A stretch of 64,000 nt of DNA from Carpediemonas membranifera (taxonomy: Eukaryota; Fornicata), in assembly GCA_019828565.1 (NCBI GenBank), contig JAHDYR010000003.1:620001-684000 (forward strand), read 5' to 3'. Within the stretch, counting starts at the first letter, position 1. Each line of letters begins with the position of its first letter. Shown one piece after another: positions 50,152-59,365 of the stretch. A program made the position numbers and the translations under genes. Under the pieces are notes generated by a model. It was not told where the DNA came from, ran no database searches, and saw only the letters and a program-made list of their open reading frames with translations.

Positions 50152-50523
50152 ATGAAATTCTTCTGTCCTATTGGTACGCTCTCTATTACGCCATATCACA
50201 CAGAAAACTGTCCATATACTCAGAGCGAGCTTTCCCATCTTGCGACCCACATGGCCAACTGCCATCCCGACTTCCCTGTCAACTATCTCGATAACCTAGT
50301 GTACCACCAGCAAACTGCGAGGCCCAGGCACCGCAAGGGCGGGCAACCCGAGCCGCCTCTCAACTACCAGCGCATTGTCGACGTAACAAGAGTGAATGTG
50401 GAGGAGCAGACGTTAGACCTCAAGGCACAGTCCATCGTTGACCTACGGGACCTCTTCTCAACGCCAGCAGCTCCTGTGATCCCCGTTGAAATCCCAGTGA
50501 AAGCCGAGCAAGGGACAGTCTGA
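50152..50523 (+). CDS. small zinc-finger protein
   Basis: The start is the ATG at 50152; the frame extends upstream only to a GTG. With a probable 30-nt in-frame intron (50174-50203) removed it has 113 residues, beginning MKFFCPIENCPYTQSELSHLA then THMANC. The spacing C-x4-C-x8-H-x3-H-x3-C fits a compact zinc finger of C2H2 or CHHC type. The remainder is polar: a Pro/Arg-rich linker, then NYQRIVDVTRVNVEEQTLDL and a hydrophobic-proline tail. Function is unknown; CHHC fingers in other eukaryotes bind RNA. If the intron is not removed, ten residues separate the two first cysteines (123 residues). Confidence 0.6.
   Translation: MKFFCPIGTLSITPYHTENCPYTQSELSHLATHMANCHPDFPVNYLDNLVYHQQTARPRHRKGGQPEPPLNYQRIVDVTRVNVEEQTLDLKAQSIVDLRDLFSTPAAPVIPVEIPVKAEQGTV
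50174..50203 (+). other. probable 30-nt in-frame intron in the zinc-finger gene
   Basis: GTACGC donor and ATCACACAG acceptor, the same acceptor as in the phosducin-like gene. Removal brings two Cys into C-x4-C spacing. It is in frame either way, so it needs cDNA. Confidence 0.6.
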
Positions 50524-50639
50524 GTCTACTCGGCTGGGGCAAGTTAATTAAAGCACGCCAGGCGCTGATATGGTGTAGTGCACGCATGTAGATGGGACAC
50601 GAGTTGCACGATGAGCGCTAACCCTTTGGTGACAGTCTC

Positions 50640-50927
50640 ATGCTGTTTCGCATTTTATCATGCAGACGACATCAAGACCTCAAGAAGATGGGGATGCCTA
50701 TTGAGTCCGAGATTCGCAATATCATAGTTATGGCCGTAGGGAGTTTGATCTTTGCCCTTATTGGCTCCGTCGGATGCTTCTGCTGGGGAAAGAACGGCGT
50801 CGTTTACCGCACAATCATCATTGGCGGCGCTTTCTGCATCTGGCTGCTGTGGATCTGCACTTTTATGGCTCAAATGAACCCCCAACTCCTTCCAGCACGC
50901 CCCGAGTATTGGCTGGACCAGCACTAG
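50640..50927 (+). CDS. V-type ATPase subunit e (Vma9-like)
   Basis: 95 residues from the ATG at 50640, or 79 from the ATG at 50688, which gives a length nearer the family's 70-80. There are two membrane helices, IIVMAVGSLIFALIGSVGCF and TIIIGGAFCIWLLWICTFMA. The second ends in AQMNPQLLP, matching the AQLNPLxGP ending of subunit e. The subunit sits in the membrane Vo sector of the proton pump. The residues before 50688 (LFRILSCRRHQ) are not family-like, so I favour the later start. Membership rests mainly on the C-terminal half. Confidence 0.72.
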   Translation: MLFRILSCRRHQDLKKMGMPIESEIRNIIVMAVGSLIFALIGSVGCFCWGKNGVVYRTIIIGGAFCIWLLWICTFMAQMNPQLLPARPEYWLDQH

Positions 50928-51073
50928 GGCATTTTGTCGAGAGCATCTCTTTGTTTAAACAACGCAACGTGTGGTGAATACGGCTGCTGCGTGGGCGAGA
51001 ACCGATGTTTGTTGCTTGGCTGAGTCGATATTGCCATTCCGCACTTTAAGCGGCAAGCCAGAGCGCGGAGCAA

Positions 51074-53794
51074 ATGGACATCAAAGAACTGATTAGCCCG
51101 CTGGCATCGTTCAACGATGAGACCCGCACATCTGCTGCTGCTAAACTAGCGGAGTATCTTCGTGAGCACCCGGATACAGACTTTTCTGTCCTTGAACAGG
51201 AATACAATGCTCTGTACGCTCTTTCCGCCACGAAGAAGAAATCTAGTGAAGCTAGGAACATTCTTATTGGCCAGATGCTGCTCTATGGTGCTGTTTTGCG
51301 CAGTAGCATTCTCACTGAGAAGAGGCTCGATTCCTTTGTCTCCTCTGTCCTCGCGCTTGCCTCCGAGAAGTCCTACCTCGAGCTCCCCTGCTTCTCAATT
51401 CTCGTGAGCCTGGGCACTGCTGTGCCCGCAGCCCTCGAGGTGCTTGAGGCCCACCTCCCCCACCTCGCCGTGCCCCTCGAGACCAGCGTCCCCGACAAGG
51501 CCAACAAGCTGTTCATCCTTCTCGAGCTCGGCCGCCATGGCGTCATCGCCCTCCCAGCCATCACCCCCGCCCTGCTGACGGCCATGCGCCCCGCCCTGGC
51601 CGACTCGACCCAGACCCTGCCTACCGTCCACGGCGTGTGGGGCAGCGTCCTCGCCCTCATCACCAAGGACGGCATGGTCGACTCTGAATGCCTGGTCGAG
51701 CTCGTGGCGTTCCTCAGGGAGCAGTCCCAGCAGGAGTCGCACGACAGGAAGCTCCTCGCCCTTCTTGTGACGCAGTTCCTCGCCGACACCGTGCTCTCGC
51801 CTAGCACTGTTGATGCCATCGTAGACCCCGCCCTGCTCGCCACCCTTGCGCCCTCCCTCACCCGGAAGAACCACATCCTCGGCGGCCGTGCGAAGGCCTC
51901 GATCATTGCCATCGGATCCGCCATCGCCACGAAGCCCGCCGTGTTCGAGCAGTGCATCAGCCGCCTCCGCGCCACCGAGCCTGCCGTGCGTCATGCCCTC
52001 GTTACGGCCATCATATCCGGACTCGACGCGGCCACCCGCGCCGTGATGCTTGACGCCCTCATCGCCAACATCGTCGCCATCGTGGCCGACGACGGCGACT
52101 TCTTCGAGGTCCGCGAGGCTGTCGATCTGATCGCCCTCCTCGCCAAGACCCGGCCCGAGGAGGCCGACCTGCCCTGGGTTACCAAGGCCGTCTGCCTCCT
52201 CACCGCCGGGGCCACGCTCAGCCCGGCCGCCGACATTGCGGACGTGCCCCTCTCCGGCATCCCCGGCGTGCCCCCTGACACCACGGTCCCCCTATTCGTG
52301 ACCTCAGCCCTCGGCAGGATGACTTGCCATGACCGACTGTGCGCCCTGCTCGGCCAGCTCTACGCCATGGGCATGACCACCGTCTTCACGCTCGCCGCCG
52401 AGATCCAGGGGACCTTCGCCACCAGCACCCCCAAGGGCTTCAGGTACGCGGCCGCCCGTGACCTTTCTCTCCGTGGCGCCCTGGAGGACGTCCACGCCGT
52501 CGACCGGACCACCATCGACCCAGCCATGGCCGTCCTGCTGGATCACGGCGTCGTACTCAGCGCCCAGAACCCTGACCTGGCAAGAACCCTGTCGGACATC
52601 GCCATGGTCGCCAAGAACCCCGCGGAGACTGCTGTCCTCGGGGCCGACGCCGTGTTGTACACGCTGAGCGACCACCGCAGCAGTCCGCTCGTGATCAAGG
52701 CTGCCTGGGCCGTCCTGGCGCAGCACTTCCAGGAGGACGCAGTGAACGTCGTCACTGGCGCCATCGCCCCCGCCGACAACGACGACAACGACGCGTCCTC
52801 AGACTCCGATTCCGATTCCGACGATGAGGACATGTTGACTGAATCTGACCTCGACATCGACATGGCCGACATCGACGCCCTCGACCTCGAGAACGCAGAG
52901 GTGCTCGAGTCCGGCGACGAGGACGGCGAGATCGACGAGGGCATGGCCGACGTTGACGAGGCGGACTTCGCCAGCGCGGCAGCCCTCCAGGACCAGATGG
53001 GCATGGTCTTCCGTCGCCAGGAGGACAAGGCCCAGCTCGCCGCCCGCAAGGCCGCGTTCAGGACCAGGGTAGCTGACCTGCTCGAGGAGACCATCGTCAA
53101 GGCGCCCACGGCCGTCACGGTCGCCAGCACGCCCAGGTTTATCGAGGCTGCCGTCACCATGGTCGAGGAGGCCCACAACACCGCCAGGGCCGGAGCCATC
53201 ATGGCCAAGCTCGGTGGCCGGGCGAAGAACGCCCCAGCAGACGTGGCCGCGGCCATCATCGCGGACGTCGCCCAGGCCGTCGTCACCGCTCCCGAGCCGG
53301 TCAAGGGCAAGGCACTCGAGCTCCTCGGGAGCCTACTCGTCGTGTGCGGCGAGACGTCCGAGGAGGCCACCGCCTCCCTCGAGGTCGTCCTCACGCACTT
53401 CATCTCCGAGCGGACGAGCGGTATCCCCGCTGCCAAGCTCCGCAAGGCCGTCCCCCAGGCGATGTGCCCCCTCGCGGCCACCGTGCTGGGCTCAAACATG
53501 CCCGGGCCTTCTCAGTACGTCACCGCTGAGGCCTGCGCCGTTCTTTCTGCCATGCTGCCTCAGTACAAGACGGACGTACGGGCCATCCAGACAGTCGTCG
53601 CCGGTGTCCTTCGCGCCGCACCCAGCGTCACTGCGGCAAAGAGGGCGAAGGTCGTGGACAAGCTGGCCGAGGCGCTCAAGGGACCCGTCGGGGCCATGGG
53701 CGTCGACCCCGGGGAGGTCATGCAGGCGGCGTGCGTCAGCACAGGCAGCAAGGCCGTGCTCGAGCTGTGCGAGGTGGTGGATGCCTGCAAGTGA
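51074..53794 (+). CDS. POL5 / MYBBP1A-like nucleolar protein
   Basis: 906 residues of helical HEAT-like repeats from MDIKELISPLASFNDETR. A strongly acidic central stretch (~570-640, DSDSDSDDEDMLTESDLD) is followed by AALQDQMGMVFRRQ … AARKAAFRTRVADLLEETI, which matches the POL5/MYBBP1A signature (a short acidic region, then F..R..K.…FR.RV.DLLE). The C-terminal third is Ala/Val-rich helices. Despite the POL5 name the family lacks polymerase motifs and works in rRNA production in the nucleolus. Very GC-rich third positions. This half of the window also holds SF3A2, while UTP6 elsewhere shares the ribosome-making role. Confidence 0.72.
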   Translation: MDIKELISPLASFNDETRTSAAAKLAEYLREHPDTDFSVLEQEYNALYALSATKKKSSEARNILIGQMLLYGAVLRSSILTEKRLDSFVSSVLALASEKSYLELPCFSILVSLGTAVPAALEVLEAHLPHLAVPLETSVPDKANKLFILLELGRHGVIALPAITPALLTAMRPALADSTQTLPTVHGVWGSVLALITKDGMVDSECLVELVAFLREQSQQESHDRKLLALLVTQFLADTVLSPSTVDAIVDPALLATLAPSLTRKNHILGGRAKASIIAIGSAIATKPAVFEQCISRLRATEPAVRHALVTAIISGLDAATRAVMLDALIANIVAIVADDGDFFEVREAVDLIALLAKTRPEEADLPWVTKAVCLLTAGATLSPAADIADVPLSGIPGVPPDTTVPLFVTSALGRMTCHDRLCALLGQLYAMGMTTVFTLAAEIQGTFATSTPKGFRYAAARDLSLRGALEDVHAVDRTTIDPAMAVLLDHGVVLSAQNPDLARTLSDIAMVAKNPAETAVLGADAVLYTLSDHRSSPLVIKAAWAVLAQHFQEDAVNVVTGAIAPADNDDNDASSDSDSDSDDEDMLTESDLDIDMADIDALDLENAEVLESGDEDGEIDEGMADVDEADFASAAALQDQMGMVFRRQEDKAQLAARKAAFRTRVADLLEETIVKAPTAVTVASTPRFIEAAVTMVEEAHNTARAGAIMAKLGGRAKNAPADVAAAIIADVAQAVVTAPEPVKGKALELLGSLLVVCGETSEEATASLEVVLTHFISERTSGIPAAKLRKAVPQAMCPLAATVLGSNMPGPSQYVTAEACAVLSAMLPQYKTDVRAIQTVVAGVLRAAPSVTAAKRAKVVDKLAEALKGPVGAMGVDPGEVMQAACVSTGSKAVLELCEVVDACK

Positions 53795-54053
53795 GGCGGA
53801 TAGGATCTCTAAATACGCGGTTAACGGCGGAGGCTGTGAGGGCAGCCCGATATGTGAAGAGGAGGACAGGCTCTTTTATTTGGCCCATTGTCCCTGGGTA
53901 AAATTTGAGAGGGAACAATGAGACACTGGGTTGGCTTGGCACAACGAGGCGCGGCTGTGCATGTCTCGGTTTATTTGCTACTTGCACTTACACTTTGCAA
54001 ACTCTTCGTGAAGTATCATAGAGTGCACAGTGCAAGCACTGCGTCTCTCCACT
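53795..54053. other. intergenic, no gene seen
   Basis: 259 bases. A CTAAATA motif follows the POL5-like stop, and AT-rich sequence follows. It borders the nuclease remnant. Confidence 0.4.
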
Positions 54054-54330
54054 TCAATTAGCTTGCCCGGAGGCGAAGACTAGCGGCTGGTTAGCCGTAA
54101 TTGGTGTATTGGGGTTATAGTTGGGAAGACGGGCTGGAGGTCTTGGATTTCTGAAAGCACTGGCTTGATACTGTGCATCCGTCATGAGGCCGCAATCCAA
54201 GATGTTCTGTGCAGCAGTCTTGTCTCTGTGGGAGAGATTGAGCGGCAGAAGGGGCAGACGAGTGAGATACTGCAGTCTTCCGATACTGCTTTATATAAGC
54301 TGCACAATGACTCAGGGGTGCAGGGCAAAT
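54054..54330 (-). pseudogene. third Fanzor-like nuclease remnant (C-terminal end)
   Basis: On the minus strand the frame reads LSHRDKTAAQNILDCGLM and continues to a TGA at 54054-54056. The HRDKxAxxNIL text is the RuvC-III motif and matches SHRDKSASENIL in copies A and B. Just upstream, in another frame, is LVCPFCRS, an intact CxxC zinc half, so there is at least one frameshift. No RuvC-I or -II was found before the sequence runs into the 5' end of the OST48 gene. The divergence from copies A/B is large, so this is an older, separate element, not part of the recent duplication. Confidence 0.6.
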
Positions 54331-54437
54331 ATGACCCAATCAATTGGTCACCACAGCTGCCTCCTCTCCCGGTGGTTGATGACCCCCGACGATGATCGAT
54401 TCGCAGTTTAAGATCGATCGAATTCGACGTCGCGTCA

Positions 54438-55618
54438 ATGAGGGTTTTTGCACTCTCTCTAGCATTGCTACTTGCATTTTCTGTAGCACAGAAGGTAGGT
54501 GTTTTCTTTGATGGCGAAATTGCTGACTATAACGCATTGATTTCGCATGTAGGTAGTTTGTGCTTGTTTTCTTCAGTTACACAGAGCTTGGAAATGAAGT
54601 AGCAACACACAAGATAGGTGAGCTTGAATCCAAGCTTATCGTTGATGGATCATCCGCCTATGACACCATCTGTGTCATTGTCCCATCCGAGTCTCTCTCG
54701 GCCACAGCCATCGCCGCCCTTGAAAAGCATCTCGACAAGCACGCCGGCAACATGTACTTGGCCTTCTCCCACACTGTCGACATGACGGTCCGCCGTTTCC
54801 TCTTCTCGCACTTTAACGTTAAGGCCGGGACGAAGGAGGTCACCGCTTTCCCCCGCATCCACTCCGGTTCGCCCATTCTCCCGAAGAAGATCGATGCCGA
54901 GGCTGTCAAGTATTCCGGCATCGCGATGTTCCCGCAATCGTTTTCCGGCAAGTTCCCTCTGCTCTACGGCGACGAAGTTGTCGGTGCCATCGCCACTCAG
55001 GGTCACGCGAACAATGCCCGCGTCGTTCTCCTCGGATCGACCCTCCCCATCACCAACACCGGCATGGCGGACAGCCCGACCCGCCAGTTTGTGGCGGCCA
55101 CTCTTGGCTGGACCATGGGGTATTCCGGCAAACTCAGGATTGCCGGAACCACCCACTCCAGAGTCGGTGCCAGTCACGGCGGCTATGACGATGCTGGCTA
55201 TGCTGCTGGCGACTACATTGAGTGGGGCACGACCCTCGAGCAGTTTATCGACGGCCGCTGGGAACCGTTCACCCCCACCGACGCCCAGGTCGAGCTCGTG
55301 TGCATGGACGTCTGGGCCCGCGAAACCCTCGCCCCCAGCAACACTGGGCTTGCCGCTACCATTCGGGCCCCCGAGAAGCCAGGCGTCTACAAGTTCGTGC
55401 TCGACTATGAGCGGGTTGGGTACTCCCGCCTCCACGACGAGGAGCAGGTGCAGGTCCGGCAGCCCAAGGACAGCTTCCATCCCCGGTTCGAGAGCCAGGC
55501 GTGGCCGTACTATGGCTCGGTGCTCGCCGTCAGTTTCATGTTCGTCGCTTTCGTCGCGTTGTATCTGAACAGCGCGCCTGTGAGCAAGAAGGTCGAGGAG
55601 GACAAGAAGGACAACTAA
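54438..55618 (+). CDS. OST48/WBP1 subunit of oligosaccharyltransferase
   Basis: Exon 1 is 54438-54552 and exon 2 is 54585-55618, giving 382 residues. Exon 1 encodes a signal peptide (MRVFALSLALLLAFSVAQ) and the first strand, KVGVFFDGEIADYN. Splicing continues with ELGNEVATHKIGELE, as in OST48. Later come ARVVLLGS, YIEWGTTLEQFIDGRWEPF, the beta domain GVYKFVLDYERVGYSRL and VQVRQPK…HPRF, and a C-terminal membrane helix YYGSVLAVSFMFVAFVALYL with a Lys-rich cytosolic tail (KKVEEDKKDN), which could act as an ER-retention KKxx-like signal. It is part of the ER complex for N-glycosylation. It is slightly shorter than animal OST48 (about 440 aa). Confidence 0.87.
54553..54584 (+). other. 32-nt intron in OST48 (phase 1)
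   Basis: GTAGTT donor, TTACACAG acceptor. It joins LISHV-E to LGNEVATH. The frame ends early if it is retained. Confidence 0.83.
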
Positions 55619-55841
55619 ATTGCACAATATAGCTGTTCCTTTCTGGAGGTTGCCACCCGTGGCTGCGACTGCCGCTGCTCCCAGAGTCCACTCTACTGCC
55701 CGATATGCAACTAGTAGCCTCCATAGGTGGGGCACTCCGGCACCGAGTCACGATGCCATGCCCGATCCCCCAAAATTCGCGATTTATATTAAACTGCACC
55801 GCCCATTTTCGCTCTCCATTTTTGCCACGATCTGGGAAAGC

Positions 55842-57302
55842 ATGGACGAGCAGGAGGAATATGTTGATCAAAGCGCTCAACGAGTTATCGAATTGGCGAA
55901 GCAGAATCGCAATTTAACAGTTTCTCTGGAAAGTGCGAAAGATAGGGCCTCAAAAGCAGAAAGACAGCTGGAGGAGGTTAAGCAAGAGCTTGAGAGCATT
56001 AAGGAAAAGCAAGAGCGCCCTGCTGCGACTCCCAGTACGAGCAAACGCAGCACCGATTCTCTCAGAAACCGCCTCGGGATCCTCACCGTCGAGAACAACA
56101 AGCTCAAGACCGAGGTGACGAAGATGAAGAGCGTGCTCACCCAGGAGATCGGGGAGAGCTGGGACCTCCAGAAACTGCTCGAGGGCGAGACTAAATGGCG
56201 TGGACGAGCTCAGCAGATCGCACTGCTGCGGTCCAAGCTGAAGCACGCTCTGTCCGACACGGCTACAGACGCCACGGTGGCCACGGTGGCTACACCGGAC
56301 GTGGAAGACCGCAACAAGGCCCATCTCGAGGACATTAAGCAGAACTACCGCGTGCACATCTCGGAAGTGGAGGCGGAGGCCGCGGAGCTGCGCCAGAGCA
56401 ACGCTGAGCTCAAGAAGCACAACGACTCGCTCGCATCCCGCAGTAAGATCCTCGAGCGCGACTCTGCCCGACTCAAGGAGAAGCTCCGGCTGATGGTGCA
56501 GAAGACGAAGCACGACAACGAGCTCATCGAGCAGCTCCGCCGCATGCCCGGCCGGGGCGAGTCCAGCCCCGTCTCAGGGCCAGGCAGGGGGCGGGTGCAG
56601 TCGACTCCGGTCGGGTCGGGGCCGGCCATCGCCCAGGCCAGCGATGCCCAGCAGGAGCTGGAGGATACGGTCGCTCGTCTCAAGGACGAACTCGAGGATA
56701 AGGACGCTAGGATCGCGCAGGTTACGGCAGAGCTGGAGGAGCTGCGGCGTGTGGCACAGGCCGAGGCCGCGGGTGCGGAGGAGACGAGCAAGTTCCAGGT
56801 GAACGCACTCGCTGTGGAGACACGGAATCTGCAGGAGATCGCGGAGAAGTACCGTGAGCACAACGGCGAGCTGGCGGAGAGCCTGGAGAAGATGACAACC
56901 CGTTACCAGAACGAGAAGAGGAAGAGCCTCAAGCTCGGCCACGACCTGTCGATGTTGACGTCCGCCGCAGAGCCCCCCAAGCCCAACCTGAACAGGCAGC
57001 GTGACCTCGAGCAGCAGCTGGAGGAGCTAGAGCAGGAGCTCGAGTTCCAGCTGGACGGGGCGCACGCCCGTGTCGTCAGCCTCACATCGGCACTGGCCGC
57101 GAAGGAAGACGAGATCAAGCTGTGCCGCCAGCTGGTGGAGGAGCACAAGCACGCGTACGATGAGGCGCTGGGCGAGCTGGCGTTGCAGGTGCAGTCAGGC
57201 GGGGCCGGTGGGGACCCGCAGGTCGGGCGGGAGCTCATGGACCTCCGCGGGCGGTACAATAGGATGGTCATGCTGCTGAGCAAGCACGGCATTGAGTATT
57301 GA
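55842..57302 (+). CDS. CCDC13-like coiled-coil protein
   Basis: 486 residues from the ATG at 55842 (MDEQEEYVDQSAQRVIELAK). The frame is open back to 55620, but that stretch starts at a TTG just after the OST48 stop and is not coiled coil. The protein is coiled coil nearly throughout, with a break of Pro/Gly/Ser at ~245-270. The block LRNRLGILTVENNKLKTEV … KWRGRAQQIALLRSKLK recalls the conserved segment of CCDC13, a centriolar-satellite/ciliary protein. Coiled coils share composition, so the assignment rests on that block. It fits the ciliary genes nearby. Confidence 0.6.
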   Translation: MDEQEEYVDQSAQRVIELAKQNRNLTVSLESAKDRASKAERQLEEVKQELESIKEKQERPAATPSTSKRSTDSLRNRLGILTVENNKLKTEVTKMKSVLTQEIGESWDLQKLLEGETKWRGRAQQIALLRSKLKHALSDTATDATVATVATPDVEDRNKAHLEDIKQNYRVHISEVEAEAAELRQSNAELKKHNDSLASRSKILERDSARLKEKLRLMVQKTKHDNELIEQLRRMPGRGESSPVSGPGRGRVQSTPVGSGPAIAQASDAQQELEDTVARLKDELEDKDARIAQVTAELEELRRVAQAEAAGAEETSKFQVNALAVETRNLQEIAEKYREHNGELAESLEKMTTRYQNEKRKSLKLGHDLSMLTSAAEPPKPNLNRQRDLEQQLEELEQELEFQLDGAHARVVSLTSALAAKEDEIKLCRQLVEEHKHAYDEALGELALQVQSGGAGGDPQVGRELMDLRGRYNRMVMLLSKHGIEY

Positions 57303-57500
57303 AGGGCTCATCGTTTTAAATGGCAGGCTGCAGATAGTCAGTCGAATGTCTCTGGGTCAGTGGGAGTATCGGAGATGGAGCAGTAAAGGGCAGTGTAACG
57401 GTCACACTAAGAGCATGAGCCTAACCGAGGGAGATTGAGTCAAACCCGCGGTGCACCTTAAGGTCATCGATTTTTCGAAGAAACCGGAAAACCAGCAATA

Positions 57501-57803
57501 ATGCCTCTTACTACCGTAGCTGGCCTCAAGCCGCTTTTCAACAACGTTCTTCTTAAGAAAATAGTGGAATCCAGGAAGGTTGGCGGCGTCATTCTCCCCG
57601 ACACCGCTCGCACTCCTCTCCAGCAGGCCACGGTGATTGCTGCGGGACCTGGAAGCTACAACCAGGCCGGGCAGCTGATTGCTACATCTGTGAAGGAGGA
57701 CGATAAGGTGCTCTTCAGCGATTTCGCCGGCCACAAGCTCTCCGTCATGGGCGACGAGTACATCATGGTCCGGGACTCCGACATCATCGCCAAGCTGCCA
57801 TAG
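57501..57803 (+). CDS. chaperonin 10 (Cpn10/HSPE1, GroES family)
   Basis: 100 residues. It has the start LKPLFNNVLLKK, the mobile-loop region around SRKVGGVILPDTA, ATVIAAGPGSYN, and the family's DDKVLFSDFAGHKLSVMGDEYIMVRDSDIIA ending. The length is typical. Cpn10 caps Cpn60 in mitochondria and related organelles, so it implies a mitochondrion or mitochondrion-related organelle. There is no obvious N-terminal extension; Cpn10 often uses an uncleaved amphipathic start. The mobile-loop IxL tripeptide appears as VIL. Confidence 0.93.
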   Translation: MPLTTVAGLKPLFNNVLLKKIVESRKVGGVILPDTARTPLQQATVIAAGPGSYNQAGQLIATSVKEDDKVLFSDFAGHKLSVMGDEYIMVRDSDIIAKLP

Positions 57804-58073
57804 AGGCGGTATGTAGCATTCATACGGTAAATAGACCATTTTATTTCAAAGATGAGTGAGCTTCGCCATTGTGAGGAGAAGGAAACCTCGTGCTGAGTTG
57901 TCCATAGAGTGCATATGCCCTGTCATGTCCTGTTACAACGTCCGATGCGCCCTTCCGATGTGATTGGAAATTTGATTGATTCGAGAATCAGTTCGAGAAT
58001 CTCCGAAAAGAGAGATTATCTCCTCTATCCGAGGATAGGGTCAACACTGAGAACCGACTGAAACTGAAACACT

Positions 58074-59204
58074 ATGCTCGCACATTTAGCAGGAATACTA
58101 ACAGCAGCAAGCAGCTCATCATCGTCGTCGAATATTATTGTTGTGGCAATCTTGCTTGCATGTGTTTCCGGCCTGCTGCTTCTCCAGATTCTTCTTCTCA
58201 TCATCGCTGCCCTCTTGATGCTCTCCCTGTGCGTAGTCATCGTCATAGCCATCGCTAGCTACATCGTCTACCGCCTTACCTCCAAGGTCAGGAGGCCCAC
58301 CGAGGATGACCCTCTCTTGCCCCCGAACCCAGCCAAGACGCCCCTCACCATCTTCGAGGAACGGGGCCAAGCCAAGGCGTTCCCCCGCAACGGCTGGGTC
58401 GCCACCATGGACGGGCCCAAGCTGAGACCGCTGCCGTTTGAGGACAGCGCTGTCTACCACGGCAAAGTCTACACCGTCAGGCGACCCGCCAGAGTCTGGT
58501 GTAACCTAATGGAGACACCTGAACATGCACAGAACGCCGAGCGGGCGTACATGGCAACTCGTGCCCAGCATGACGCCAACATCATCGGCATCTGCCGAGT
58601 CTACGGCGTATTGAGGACCCAAGGGCGGCAGCTCATCTTCAAGGAAAAGCCGACCCGCACCCTTGAGCACGCCATCCAGAACAAGGGGATGAAGATCAGC
58701 TGGAACACACGACTGGCATGGGCCCAGGACGTCGCCACGACCCTCGCCCAGGCGCATGCTCAGCATCTGCCTCACGGCAACATTTGCGGCAAGACCGTAC
58801 TTCAGTTCGGAGACCACGCCAAGGTCGATGACTTCGGCCTCACCGTTGTCCCGGGTGCTACGAACCTGTACGAGTTCGACGTCGACCAGTACGGCCGACT
58901 GTTCTGGTGCCTTATGCATCGCCGCACACCCCCGGATAGCACTGGGGAGTGGCTGGCCAGCCCGCCCAAATGCCCTGTTGCCCTCCACACTGCCGTCATG
59001 GCGTGTGTCAGCCAGAACAAGCCTGACTTCGCTGGTGTCTGCAAGATCCTCGGCTGTGCCCCACTGCGGTCTGCCCCGGTCACTGTCCAAACCACTCATC
59101 GGCCGACCAACCCGTATGCCGCCGCGCAGGGCAAGACCCCTGTCGGCACTGTCCAGGCTGGGGGCGAAGTATCCGGGTCCATCTGGAGCGGCCTTTACCA
59201 GTAA
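58074..59204 (+). CDS. membrane-anchored pseudokinase-like protein
   Basis: 376 residues. A Ser-run (SSSSSSS) is followed by one long or two closely spaced hydrophobic segments (~20-68: IIVVAILLACVSGLLLLQ… LSLCVVIVIAIASYIVY). Basic residues after it place the rest in the cytosol. From ~110 the order of features is kinase-like: a beta sheet without a Gly-rich loop, HDANIIGICRVYGVL as the hinge region, the catalytic-loop position reading HGNIC (~234) instead of HRD, and VDDFGL with DFG intact (~253). Losing the catalytic Asp of HRD and the GxGxxG loop makes it a likely pseudokinase. The C-terminal ~70 residues are Pro/Thr-rich. Two small hairpins lie in its leader (GAGATTATCTC and CTATCCGAGGATAG, ~58011-58038). 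Confidence 0.7.
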   Translation: MLAHLAGILTAASSSSSSSNIIVVAILLACVSGLLLLQILLLIIAALLMLSLCVVIVIAIASYIVYRLTSKVRRPTEDDPLLPPNPAKTPLTIFEERGQAKAFPRNGWVATMDGPKLRPLPFEDSAVYHGKVYTVRRPARVWCNLMETPEHAQNAERAYMATRAQHDANIIGICRVYGVLRTQGRQLIFKEKPTRTLEHAIQNKGMKISWNTRLAWAQDVATTLAQAHAQHLPHGNICGKTVLQFGDHAKVDDFGLTVVPGATNLYEFDVDQYGRLFWCLMHRRTPPDSTGEWLASPPKCPVALHTAVMACVSQNKPDFAGVCKILGCAPLRSAPVTVQTTHRPTNPYAAAQGKTPVGTVQAGGEVSGSIWSGLYQ

Positions 59205-59365
59205 AGTATACGATAGTGCCTTCCCTTATCTGGAGCCGGATTGGGCAGGCTACCAGGAGCCAGCGCCACGGGGCAAGGGAGCATGGGGACCGCGGCGTGA
59301 GAGTTTATGAGCTACCCCCCGTCACAGCGCGACCGCGGCCCTGAGTCGTCGCATAAACACCAGCC

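Noticed and set aside
54165-54395. Plus-strand frame of 76 codons starting at ATT/CTG-type codons upstream of OST48
   Set aside because: It is the antisense of the nuclease remnant and has no features of its own.
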